Assembly (NCBI RefSeq): GCF_014637725.1
Contig: NZ_BMFC01000001.1
Span: 312,632 to 376,631, forward strand
DNA from: Marivita lacus
GTDB taxonomy: Bacteria; Pseudomonadota; Alphaproteobacteria; Rhodobacterales; Rhodobacteraceae
Length of the DNA: 64,000 nt
Reading direction: 5' to 3'
Each line of letters begins with the position of its first letter. The first letter of the stretch is position 1. Positions 55,487 through 62,865 of this stretch are shown in pieces. The notes under the pieces were generated by a model, which was not told the DNA's origin, did no database searches, and saw nothing but the letters and a program-made list of their open reading frames with translations. The position numbers were made by a program, and so were the translations under genes.

Positions 55487-56404
55487 ATGAGACAGAACGC
55501 CATTGAGATCGAAGGCCTGAAAAAGACCTATTCCGGAGGCAAGGAAGCGCTCAAGGGCATCGATCTGAAGGTTCCGCGCGGATCGGTCTTTGGCCTGCTG
55601 GGGCCGAACGGCGCGGGCAAATCGACGCTGATCAACATTCTGGCCGGGCTGGTGACGAAATCGGCGGGCAGCGTGACGATCTGGGGCTGGGATCAGGATG
55701 TGAACCCGCGCCAGTCGCGTGCCGCGATCGGGGTGATGCCACAGGAATTGAACCTCGATCCGTTCTTCACACCGCGCGGTGCGCTCGAGGTTCAGGCGGG
55801 ACTCTATGGCGTGCCCAAGGCACAGCGCCGGTCCGACGAGATCCTCGAAATGATCGGGCTGACCGACAAGGCCGAAGCCTATGCGCGCACGCTGTCGGGC
55901 GGCATGCGGCGCCGTCTTCTGCTGGGCAAGGCATTGGTGCATCGCCCACATGTTCTTGTGCTGGATGAGCCCACGGCGGGCGTCGATATCGAACTGCGCC
56001 AGATGCTCTGGACAAATGTGCGCAAGCTGAACCGCGAGTCGGACATGACCATCATCCTGACGACCCATTACCTCGAAGAGGCCGAAGAGATGTGCGACGA
56101 GATCGCGATCATCAACCATGGCGAAGTGGTGGCCCGTGATAGCACGCGCAACCTTTTGGGGGCGCTGGATGCCAAGACCATGGTCATCCTGCCAGATGCG
56201 AAGGTCGGCATTCTGCCCGAGGTCGACGGCATCGGCGTGACCACCCGCGAGGATGGCACGCTGGCCGTCACCTATCGCGCGCGGCAGACGTCTGCCGAGG
56301 ACGTGCTGTCGATGCTGCGCGACAACGGTGTGCGCATCCGCGATGTGCGCACCGAGCAGGCCGATCTGGAGGACGTGTTCCTGTCCCTGACACGCTCGGC
56401 CTGA
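55487..56404 (+). CDS. ABC-2 type exporter ATPase (CcmA/DrrA type), no adjacent permease
   Basis: The 305-aa product has Walker A GPNGAGKST, signature LSGGMRRRLLLGKAL, Walker B VLVLDEPTAGVD and an H-loop in TTHYLEEAEEM, then a C-terminal extension (about 225-305) seen in DrrA/NodI-type ATPases. ATG 55487 has GAG six bases upstream; GTG 55478 is an in-frame alternative. These ATPases pair with an ABC-2 permease usually encoded next door, but the next gene is a HIT hydrolase on the other strand. Substrate unknown. Confidence 0.9.
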   Translation: MRQNAIEIEGLKKTYSGGKEALKGIDLKVPRGSVFGLLGPNGAGKSTLINILAGLVTKSAGSVTIWGWDQDVNPRQSRAAIGVMPQELNLDPFFTPRGALEVQAGLYGVPKAQRRSDEILEMIGLTDKAEAYARTLSGGMRRRLLLGKALVHRPHVLVLDEPTAGVDIELRQMLWTNVRKLNRESDMTIILTTHYLEEAEEMCDEIAIINHGEVVARDSTRNLLGALDAKTMVILPDAKVGILPEVDGIGVTTREDGTLAVTYRARQTSAEDVLSMLRDNGVRIRDVRTEQADLEDVFLSLTRSA

Positions 56405-56417
56405 TCCTGCGCGGAGC

Positions 56418-56435
56418 TGCGTTTTCGAAAACGCA
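56418..56435. repeat. 18-base perfect palindrome between convergent genes
   Basis: TGCGTTTTC (56418-56426) and GAAAACGCA (56427-56435) are perfect inverse complements with no spacer. As RNA it forms a seven-pair stem with a TCGA loop, but no clear T-run follows on either strand, so termination is uncertain. Confidence 0.5.
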
Positions 56436-56455
56436 AAAGGCCCTTGAAATGGCGG

Positions 56456-56827
56456 TCACCGCGCAGGTTGCAGCATCCGTCCCAGACCGCGACCGCCCAG
56501 CACGTGGATGTGCAGATGCGGCACCTCCTGCACTCCGGCCTCACCGGCATTCGAGATGATCCGGTAGCCGCCGTCCTGCAGACCTTCCGTCTTGCAGACC
56601 TCTGCAATCGTCCGGTTGAAATCCACGATCTCGGCATCGCTGGCATCGCTCGCGAAATGATCGTAGCAGACGTAGGGCCCCTTGGGGATCACCAGCACAT
56701 GCACAGGCGCCTGCGGTTGGATGTCCCTGAAGGCAAGCGTGTGGTCGGTTTCCAGAACGGTGCTATTGGGGATCTCGCCCCGCAGGATCTTGGCGAAGAT
56801 GTTCTGGTCGTCATAGACATAAGCCAT
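56456..56827 (-). CDS. HIT-domain nucleotide hydrolase (HinT-like)
   Basis: The 123-aa product is a single histidine-triad domain with the catalytic HLHIHVLGG motif (H104, H106, H108) and the FAKILRGEIPNSTVLETD start typical of HinT. It should hydrolyse adenosine phosphoramidates and related nucleotide conjugates in the cytosol. It lies 11 bases downstream of the GT14 gene on the same strand and so may share its transcript, though a functional tie is not obvious. Confidence 0.94.
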   Translation of the reverse strand: MAYVYDDQNIFAKILRGEIPNSTVLETDHTLAFRDIQPQAPVHVLVIPKGPYVCYDHFASDASDAEIVDFNRTIAEVCKTEGLQDGGYRIISNAGEAGVQEVPHLHIHVLGGRGLGRMLQPAR

Positions 56828-56838
56828 GCGGCGGTTCC

Positions 56839-58416
56839 TCAGTCTGCAAACAAATGGTCTGTGCGCGCAATCTCGCGCGCCTGTTCCGGCGCGATCGACA
56901 GGAAGCTGGCCAGCGCGGTTGCATTGACCTCGATGGAATCTTCCTCGCGGATGCGCAGGTGGTTTTCGAACTCGGCGTCGCGGATGCGGTCGCTTTCATG
57001 CACGATATCGTTGCGGATCGTCGGCAACAACCGCTCAAGCGTTTCCTGCGGCGTGCGTTCTCCCGCCAGCCCGACCCGCATCGCATGTCCGGTCAGGTAT
57101 GCATCCGTGAAGGTGCAGTTGATCTCGAGCAGGCGGGTGGTCGCGCGGTCGCGGCAGAAATCCTCGAGCAGGTCAAGATTGCCGGGGTCCATGCAGACCA
57201 CCATGCGATCCGAATCGAAATAATCGAACAGCATCCGCATCAGGGACCGGCGGTGCCTGTGCCGTTTGCCAAGGGTCGACTGGATGCCCCCCATGTCCGG
57301 CAGGTCGGTCTGTTCCTCGTTGAACAGGTATTCGATGCAGGGCACGTTGGTCTGCTGACGGATGCGCGACACCAGACGCTTGGCCACGTGCCATTTCTTG
57401 CACACGACGATCAGCAATTCGCGTTCGCGCCCCAGCGTGCTTTCGGTTTCCCAGAACCGCGGCGCGAACCGGCGACCGATGCGCCCCTTGCCGGTCAGGA
57501 ACTTGTAGAGCGACCGCCCCTCGTTCGAGATCTGGAAATTCACGCCCTTCGCCGAATAAAGCGACCCGAGCCGTTCCTTGAGTTGCAGCGCCTCGGGGCT
57601 GATCTTGCGGGCAAAGAGAAAATCCTGGCTGAGCAGCAGGTCGAAGTGATCGTTGTAGAACGTCACCGGCATCCCGTAATCCGAGAACATCAGGAAGGTC
57701 AGCGTGCGGCACTCGATCTCGTGTTCCGAAACGAGGTGGCGCACCAGCGTCTGAAAGAACGTCTCGTCGGGAATCCACGTGGTGCTGAAGAACCGCTTCA
57801 CATCAGGGCGCTGCCTGATGAAATCAAGGATCGCCTCGATCGTGCGCCGCCGCAGGCACCACCACTGGCTGCCGATCTGGATTTCCAGATCCTCGGGGAT
57901 CTTGCGGGTCAGCCCCAGCTTTCGCTGCAGGTTGAAGCTCTGGTAAAAGATCGTCTTTTGCGTCCGCTCGTTAAAATAGTGGCGGTAGATCAGCCGCTCT
58001 TCCTTCATCCCGGTCTTGATCCAGTCCGAGGCAAAGAAATCGAAGCTTTCGATGAAATCGGCGTCCACCCTGTCAAGGTAGGCATGCGCGTATTCAGCCG
58101 TCTTGATCGCCTGGCAATCGCCTGAAAGCATGTAGAAATGCGTGGCCCGCGGAAATGCCGCAACCGCCGCTTCCACCGCGTAGAGCGTGGCCTGCACCAG
58201 CGACCACTCGCCCCAGCCGCATTTGATTCTGCGTTTCGCGAAGGTCACGTTCGGATTGTCGGACAGGGCGGTGTGGATCGCCGTGAAAGCCGCCGCATCT
58301 GCACGCGCGTCGAAGTGGATCGAAATGAAATCTCCGACCGCCGTCAGGCTCAGCGCCTGTCGGATGATCGCGTCCGGGTCCTTGTGACACAGGAGTATGA
58401 AGGCAATATTCGCCAT
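56839..58416 (-). CDS. GT14 (core-2/I-branching type) glycosyltransferase with DUF5928-like C-terminal domain
   Basis: The 525-aa product opens with NIAFILLCHKDPDAI, has the HFD motif, CGWGEWSLVQATLYA and FYMLSGDCQAIK (about 33-103), then GSQWWCLRRRT and WIPDETFFQTL. These motifs are shared almost word for word with the GT14 protein at 37628, so the catalytic half is homologous. The C-terminal half (about 290-525) differs and contains LLIVVCKKWHVAKRLV and MVVCMDPGNLDLLEDF; I associate it with the DUF5928 group. It may bind a nucleotide or acceptor. Divergent, over 59 bases, from a sulfotransferase gene. Confidence 0.83.
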   Translation of the reverse strand: MANIAFILLCHKDPDAIIRQALSLTAVGDFISIHFDARADAAAFTAIHTALSDNPNVTFAKRRIKCGWGEWSLVQATLYAVEAAVAAFPRATHFYMLSGDCQAIKTAEYAHAYLDRVDADFIESFDFFASDWIKTGMKEERLIYRHYFNERTQKTIFYQSFNLQRKLGLTRKIPEDLEIQIGSQWWCLRRRTIEAILDFIRQRPDVKRFFSTTWIPDETFFQTLVRHLVSEHEIECRTLTFLMFSDYGMPVTFYNDHFDLLLSQDFLFARKISPEALQLKERLGSLYSAKGVNFQISNEGRSLYKFLTGKGRIGRRFAPRFWETESTLGRERELLIVVCKKWHVAKRLVSRIRQQTNVPCIEYLFNEEQTDLPDMGGIQSTLGKRHRHRRSLMRMLFDYFDSDRMVVCMDPGNLDLLEDFCRDRATTRLLEINCTFTDAYLTGHAMRVGLAGERTPQETLERLLPTIRNDIVHESDRIRDAEFENHLRIREEDSIEVNATALASFLSIAPEQAREIARTDHLFAD

Positions 58417-58475
58417 TCAGGTCTTCATTTGCCCAACTTTTACCTCGTTCTTGTAGTGATAAGCGCGTTCAGAGA

Positions 58476-59375
58476 TTGAATAAACCGACTTTCTTTGATT
58501 TTTTGTTTACGTTACCGGACGACAAGAGCCCGGAACGCGGCTGGAGGCGGCAGAACATGGGATTTCCCGGAACGTGGATGACCGAGAGCGAGAGCATGGT
58601 CTATCGCGTGGTCCCCAAATGCGCATGCTCGACCATCGGTCAGATCATGTTCTATTCCGACCATGGCGAATTCTTCGACGGCGACATCCATGATGCGCAA
58701 TCCGGCCTGCACAAATGGGCGCTGGATCAGTCGAAAGATCCGATCACCAAGCGCATTCAGGCGCAGGACACCTATGCCTTCACCTGCGTGCGCAACCCCT
58801 ATACCCGCATCCTGAGCTCGTTCTTCGACAAGATCTGCGGCATCCAGCGCAACGGCAAACGCTACCGGGGCAACCTTGTCCCGCTGTTGATCCAGAAATA
58901 CGGGATCGAGGTCGGTGGCGAGGATGGCAAGCAGGAGTTCGATCAGGTCAAAAGCTTCCGGAGATTCCTTCTCTTTGCCCGCGACACCATCCGCTGGCGG
59001 CGTCCGATGGACCCGGACATTCACTGGTCGGCCATGTCGGGTCATATCAGCACCTTCATCGTGAATGGCGGCCGGTACGACAACATCTTCTGGACCGAGA
59101 CGTTCAACGACGGCATGGCCAATGTGCTCAGGCATGTCGAGACGAAGCAGACGATCGACCTCGCGACGATTCCGCGCTTCAACGAAAGCGAAGGGCACGG
59201 CCCGAAACGGGCGCATCCGGTCGAGGAGTATTTCGACGATCTGTCGATGCATCTGATCTACGAAATCTACAAAAAGGATTTCGAGCTGTTCAAATACGAT
59301 TTCGAAAACCCGGGCAACAAGATGCCCATCGGCGAGATCGACCTCGACGAGGTGCACGCCAAGCTGGGGGACTGA
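58476..59375 (+). CDS. Sulfotransferase family 2 protein
   Basis: The 299-aa product carries a 5'-phosphosulfate loop VVPKCACSTIGQ (45-56), a 3'-phosphate loop CVRNPYTRILSSFFDKI (104-120) with the conserved Arg106 and Ser114/115, a DIHWSAMSGH segment and the family end YKKDFELFKYDFE. These resemble eukaryotic HNK-1/chondroitin 4-O-sulfotransferases, and the second half of the protein at 39338. Likely moves sulfate from PAPS to a sugar hydroxyl. No membrane anchor is evident. The start TTG at 58476 is weak; the next ATG is at 58557. It stands divergent from a branching transferase. Confidence 0.85.
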   Translation: MNKPTFFDFLFTLPDDKSPERGWRRQNMGFPGTWMTESESMVYRVVPKCACSTIGQIMFYSDHGEFFDGDIHDAQSGLHKWALDQSKDPITKRIQAQDTYAFTCVRNPYTRILSSFFDKICGIQRNGKRYRGNLVPLLIQKYGIEVGGEDGKQEFDQVKSFRRFLLFARDTIRWRRPMDPDIHWSAMSGHISTFIVNGGRYDNIFWTETFNDGMANVLRHVETKQTIDLATIPRFNESEGHGPKRAHPVEEYFDDLSMHLIYEIYKKDFELFKYDFENPGNKMPIGEIDLDEVHAKLGD

Positions 59376-59385
59376 CCCCACCGGG

Positions 59386-59407
59386 CTTTTGTGAAACTTT
59401 CATGAAG
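59386..59407 (+). promoter_or_regulatory. Pho-box-like direct repeat upstream of the pstB-like gene
   Basis: CTTTTGT-GAAA-CTTTCAT-GAAG (59386-59407) is two seven-base units, each followed by a four-base AT/G spacer, an 11-base period as in PhoB boxes (consensus CTGTCAT). The match is 4-6 of 7 per unit. It lies about 84 bases before the ATG of a phosphate-type ABC ATPase. Confidence 0.5.
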
Positions 59408-59490
59408 TTTTTTCGGACTTGATCTGACCCCGACCGGCGATAACAGGTTTGGCGTAGACTCGCCCCGAAGACATCATCGGGACCAGAGCC

Positions 59491-60297
59491 ATGCGTGACC
59501 AGACCCAGACAATCCACCACCCTGCCCAGCGCAACAGCCCGCCGATCATCGAGGTTGACCGGGTCAATCTCTGGTACGGTGACACCCATGCCTTGAAAGA
59601 CGTGTCGTTCGACCTGCATCCACAGGAAATACTCGCCTTCATCGGGCCATCGGGATGCGGGAAATCCACCGCGCTGAAATGCCTGAACCGCATGCATGAC
59701 GACACCCGAGGGGTGCGGATCACCGGTACGATCCGGATGGATGGTGCCGACATTCAAGGCGCTGACATCGATCCCCCGTTGCATCGGCGCAAGTTCGGCT
59801 GGGTGGCGCAAAAGCCGAACCCTTTTCCGACAACGGTGTTCGAGAATGTCGCCTATGCCGCGCGGCTTCACGGATTGACCGCCAGCAAGGCCGATCTGGC
59901 CGCCCATGTCGAAGACTGCCTTCGGCGCGCCATGCTCTGGGACGAGGTCAAGGACGATCTGCACGGTATCGCAGGAACCGACCTGTCCGGCGGGCAACAG
60001 CAACGCCTCTGCATTGCACGGGCGCTTGGCACAAAGCCGGATGTCCTGCTGATGGACGAACCCACCGGTTCGATCGACCCCATCGCAACGGCCCGGATCG
60101 AAGAGCTTCTGTTGACGCTCCGGCAGGACCATTCGGTGGTCATCGTGACACATTCGATGATGCAGGCCCGCCGCATCGCGGACCGGGTGGCCTATTTCCA
60201 CCTTGGCGCGCTGGTCGAGATCGGGCCGACCGAGCTGATGTTCGAATCGCCGCGGGATCGGCGCGTCGCCGATTTCATTGCGGGAAAGTTCGGCTGA
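59491..60297 (+). CDS. Phosphate-type ABC transporter ATPase (PstB-like), no adjacent pst genes
   Basis: The 268-aa product has VNLWYGDTHALKDVSFDL, Walker A GPSGCGKST (52-60), a PstB-like CLNRMHDDTRGVRITG insertion, the Q-loop QKPNPFPTTVFENVAYAARLHG, signature LSGGQQQRLCIARAL, Walker B LLMDEPTGSIDPIA and H-loop VTHSMMQARRIADRVAYF. All are characteristic of PstB. The usual pstSCA and phoU are absent, so it is a stand-alone or duplicated copy, perhaps serving a permease elsewhere. A Pho-box-like site lies upstream. Confidence 0.9.
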   Translation: MRDQTQTIHHPAQRNSPPIIEVDRVNLWYGDTHALKDVSFDLHPQEILAFIGPSGCGKSTALKCLNRMHDDTRGVRITGTIRMDGADIQGADIDPPLHRRKFGWVAQKPNPFPTTVFENVAYAARLHGLTASKADLAAHVEDCLRRAMLWDEVKDDLHGIAGTDLSGGQQQRLCIARALGTKPDVLLMDEPTGSIDPIATARIEELLLTLRQDHSVVIVTHSMMQARRIADRVAYFHLGALVEIGPTELMFESPRDRRVADFIAGKFG

Positions 60298-60324
60298 CCT
60301 CTCGCACTGCCAAGACAAGCCGCT

Positions 60325-60927
60325 TCAGTCCGGCAGGTCCTCGGACGGAATGATCGGAAAGAACGCGCCGCTGGACCAGACGCCGAACCAGCTTTGCCCG
60401 TCCACATCGTGATGCGTGCCGCATTCGACCAGTCGGTAGAAACTCTTGCGGTCGATCAGCGCCTCGAGATTGGCGCGGATCAGCACATAGGGCGACGGCT
60501 CACCGGTTTCGGCGTCCCGCTCCACCCGGATCGGATGATCGGCACCAGCGACCGCGGTGTCTCCGACATGGGTGGTAAAGGTCAGGAGCTGCGCGTCGCC
60601 CTCGCCGGTCACCTCGAAATCGGTGGCCACAAACGGCGCGTCATCGACGGTGATTCCCACCTTCTCCACAGGCGTCACAAGGAAGTACTTGTCACCATCC
60701 TTGCGCAGGATAGAGGAAAAGAGCTTGACCAGCGGCGCTCTGCCGATTGGCGTGCCTAGGTAGAACCACGTCCCGTCGCGGGCGATCCGCATGTCCAGAT
60801 CTCCACAGAAGGGCGGATTCCACAGGTGGACAGGCGGCAGTCCCTTGCTCTTGGTGCCACGGATAGAGGCAGCGATGCCTTCGGCGGATGGAATAACACG
60901 ATCTTGTGCGCTCATTGCTTTTGCCAT
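60325..60927 (-). CDS. DUF1285 family protein
   Basis: The 200-aa product shows the family signatures LPPVHLWNPPFCGDLDMRI (30-48), DGTWFYLGTPIGRAPLVKLFSSIL and the C-terminal RKSFYRLVECG. The start ATG 60927 has GAGG at correct spacing; an ATG at 60918 is a second option. Structures of the family show a two-domain beta fold resembling PH domains, with no agreed function. It is divergent from moxR over 58 bases, an arrangement conserved in many proteobacteria. Confidence 0.92.
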   Translation of the reverse strand: MAKAMSAQDRVIPSAEGIAASIRGTKSKGLPPVHLWNPPFCGDLDMRIARDGTWFYLGTPIGRAPLVKLFSSILRKDGDKYFLVTPVEKVGITVDDAPFVATDFEVTGEGDAQLLTFTTHVGDTAVAGADHPIRVERDAETGEPSPYVLIRANLEALIDRKSFYRLVECGTHHDVDGQSWFGVWSSGAFFPIIPSEDLPD

Positions 60928-60940
60928 TTCCCCCTCGCGC

Positions 60941-60958
60941 GTTACACTTTGATGTAAC
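60941..60958. promoter_or_regulatory. Inverted repeat in the DUF1285/moxR divergent promoter region
   Basis: GTTACA (60941-60946) and TGTAAC (60953-60958) are perfect inverted arms with a six-base spacer, and TGTAA recurs at 60962-60966. An 18-base dyad of this layout resembles operators of TetR- or GntR-type regulators. No direct evidence. Confidence 0.4.
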
Positions 60959-60985
60959 AGATGTAATGCGCAAGGGAGACACGTC

Positions 60986-61993
60986 ATGGCCGCAGGCGAA
61001 GATTTGGTCGCAGAGATCGAAGCGCTGGAAGAAAAGCTGGCGCAGGCCAAGACCGCGATCACCCGCCGCTTCATCGGTCAGGAACGCGTGGTCGAACTCA
61101 CACTGGCTGCGCTGTTGTGCGGCGGGCACGGCCTGCTGATCGGTCTTCCCGGCCTTGGCAAGACACGGCTTGTCGAAACCGTATCGACGGTGATGGGCCT
61201 CAATGGCAACCGCGTGCAGTTTACCCCCGACCTGATGCCCGCCGATATCCTCGGCTCCGAAGTTCTGGAAACCGGCGCTGATGGCAGCCGGGCGTTCAAG
61301 TTCATCCAGGGCCCGATCTTCTGCCAGCTTCTGATGGCGGACGAGATCAACCGCGCCAGCCCGCGGACACAGTCGGCGCTGTTGCAGGCGATGCAGGAAA
61401 AGGCGGTCACCGTTGCAGGCGAGACCCGCAAGCTCGACGCGCCATTCCACGTTCTGGCAACCCAGAACCCCATCGAACAGGAAGGCACCTATCCCCTGCC
61501 CGAAGCACAGCTTGACCGCTTCCTCGTTCAGATCGACGTGCAGTATCCCGACCGCAAGACGGAAAAGGAAATCCTGCTGGCCACGACCGGTGCCGAAGAG
61601 ACCGACGCCTACGGGGTCTTCACCGCCGCCGAACTGATCGCCGCGCAAAGGCTGCTGCGCCGGATGCCTGTCGGTGATGCCGTGGTCGAGATGATCCTCG
61701 ACCTCGTGCGCGCCTTCCGTCCGCACGACCCCATGTCCAGCGACCGGGTCAAGGACACGGTGTCCTGGGGCCCCGGTCCACGCGCGGCGCAGGCGTTGAT
61801 GCTGACAGTCCGGGCGCGGGCGCTGCTCCAAGGGCGTCTGGCCCCCTCACCCGAGGACGTGATCAACATGGCACGGCCCGTGCTGACCCACCGGATGGCG
61901 CTGACCTTCTCGGCGCGGGCGCGCGGCGAAGACCTCGGTGCCCTGATCGACGACGTGGCCCACCGCCTGGTGGCGACCGAGGAGGCTGCGTGA
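60986..61993 (+). CDS. moxR: MoxR-family AAA+ ATPase
   Basis: Chaperone-like ATPase that works with VWA-domain proteins, for example in envelope stress tolerance or cofactor insertion. The 335-aa product has an N-terminal coiled helix, FIGQERVVELTLAALL, Walker A GLPGLGKT (53-60), Walker B LLMADEINRA, sensor 1 LATQNPIEQEGTYPLPEAQLDRFL and the C-terminal helical lid. GGGAG precedes the ATG. First gene of a moxR-DUF58-BatA operon with four-base overlaps. Confidence 0.95.
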   Translation: MAAGEDLVAEIEALEEKLAQAKTAITRRFIGQERVVELTLAALLCGGHGLLIGLPGLGKTRLVETVSTVMGLNGNRVQFTPDLMPADILGSEVLETGADGSRAFKFIQGPIFCQLLMADEINRASPRTQSALLQAMQEKAVTVAGETRKLDAPFHVLATQNPIEQEGTYPLPEAQLDRFLVQIDVQYPDRKTEKEILLATTGAEETDAYGVFTAAELIAAQRLLRRMPVGDAVVEMILDLVRAFRPHDPMSSDRVKDTVSWGPGPRAAQALMLTVRARALLQGRLAPSPEDVINMARPVLTHRMALTFSARARGEDLGALIDDVAHRLVATEEAA

Positions 61994-62865
61994 CACCTGT
62001 CACGACCCTGAGACAACGCTCCGAAGAGGAAGCCGCAAAACTCCCCGCGCTGCTGGCGCGGGCCGAGCATCTTGCCGGCACTGTCCTGCTGGGTGAACAC
62101 GGACGGCGGCGCGCCGGGCTGGGCGACGATTTCTGGCAATACCGCCCGATGCAGCAAGGCGATGCGCTGCGCGATATCGACTGGCGGCGGTCGGCGCGCA
62201 GCGATGCGCAATTCGTGCGCGAGCGCGAATGGCAGATTGCCCAAAGCGTGATCCTCTGGGTCGATCAGGCCGCCTCCATGCGCTTTGCGTCGGATGCCAA
62301 TCTCGACACCAAGGCCAACCGCGCACGGACCCTGGCGCTTGCCAGTGCAATCCTTCTGGTGCGCGGTGGCGAACGTGTCGGTCTGACCGGCTTCGACCTG
62401 CCGCCGCGACGCGGGCAGGCTCAGATCACCCGCCTTGCCCATATGCTGTCGGTTGATCAGGGCGACGACTACGCGGAACCCGAAGCACGCGGCATGATCC
62501 CGCAATCGCGGGCGATCTTCTTTTCCGATTTCCTGGGTGATCCCGCCCCGGTCGAGGCGGCACTGACCAAGGCGGCGGATCGCGGCGTGCGCGGCGCGCT
62601 GGTGCAGATCCTCGACCCGACCGAGGAAAGCTTCCCGTTCAACGGACGCACGATCTTCCAGAGCATCGGCGGCGGGATCGTACACGAAACCCTCAAGGCG
62701 GGTGATTTGCGGACACGCTACCTCGACCGTCTGGCGGAGCGCAAAGACCGGCTCGAGCGTTTCTCGCGCCTGACCGGTTGGCAATATCTCTGCCACCACA
62801 CGAACGAGAGCGCGCAATCGGCGCTCCTCTGGATTTACCGGGCTATGGATGGAACCCACGGATGA
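61990..62865 (+). CDS. DUF58 domain protein
   Basis: The 291-aa product starts at GTG overlapping the moxR stop by four bases. It has the DUF58 core LGDDFWQYRPMQQGDALRDIDWRRSARS split here as RDIDWRRSAR (about 58-67), and a VWA-like strand with ILWVDQAASMRFAS, in which the metal motif is degenerate. DUF58 proteins are the usual partners of MoxR. It overlaps the next gene by four bases (ATGA). Confidence 0.94.
   Translation: MTPVTTLRQRSEEEAAKLPALLARAEHLAGTVLLGEHGRRRAGLGDDFWQYRPMQQGDALRDIDWRRSARSDAQFVREREWQIAQSVILWVDQAASMRFASDANLDTKANRARTLALASAILLVRGGERVGLTGFDLPPRRGQAQITRLAHMLSVDQGDDYAEPEARGMIPQSRAIFFSDFLGDPAPVEAALTKAADRGVRGALVQILDPTEESFPFNGRTIFQSIGGGIVHETLKAGDLRTRYLDRLAERKDRLERFSRLTGWQYLCHHTNESAQSALLWIYRAMDGTHG

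Noticed and set aside
55487-56404. This ABC ATPase as partner of the permease at 31305
   Set aside because: Its DrrA/NodI-like C-terminal extension differs from KpsT/Wzt ATPases and it is 23 kb away with many unrelated genes between.
56418-56435. Palindrome as an intrinsic terminator for the ABC ATPase and HIT genes
   Set aside because: The symmetry is perfect but there is no T-run on either side; kept only as a repeat.
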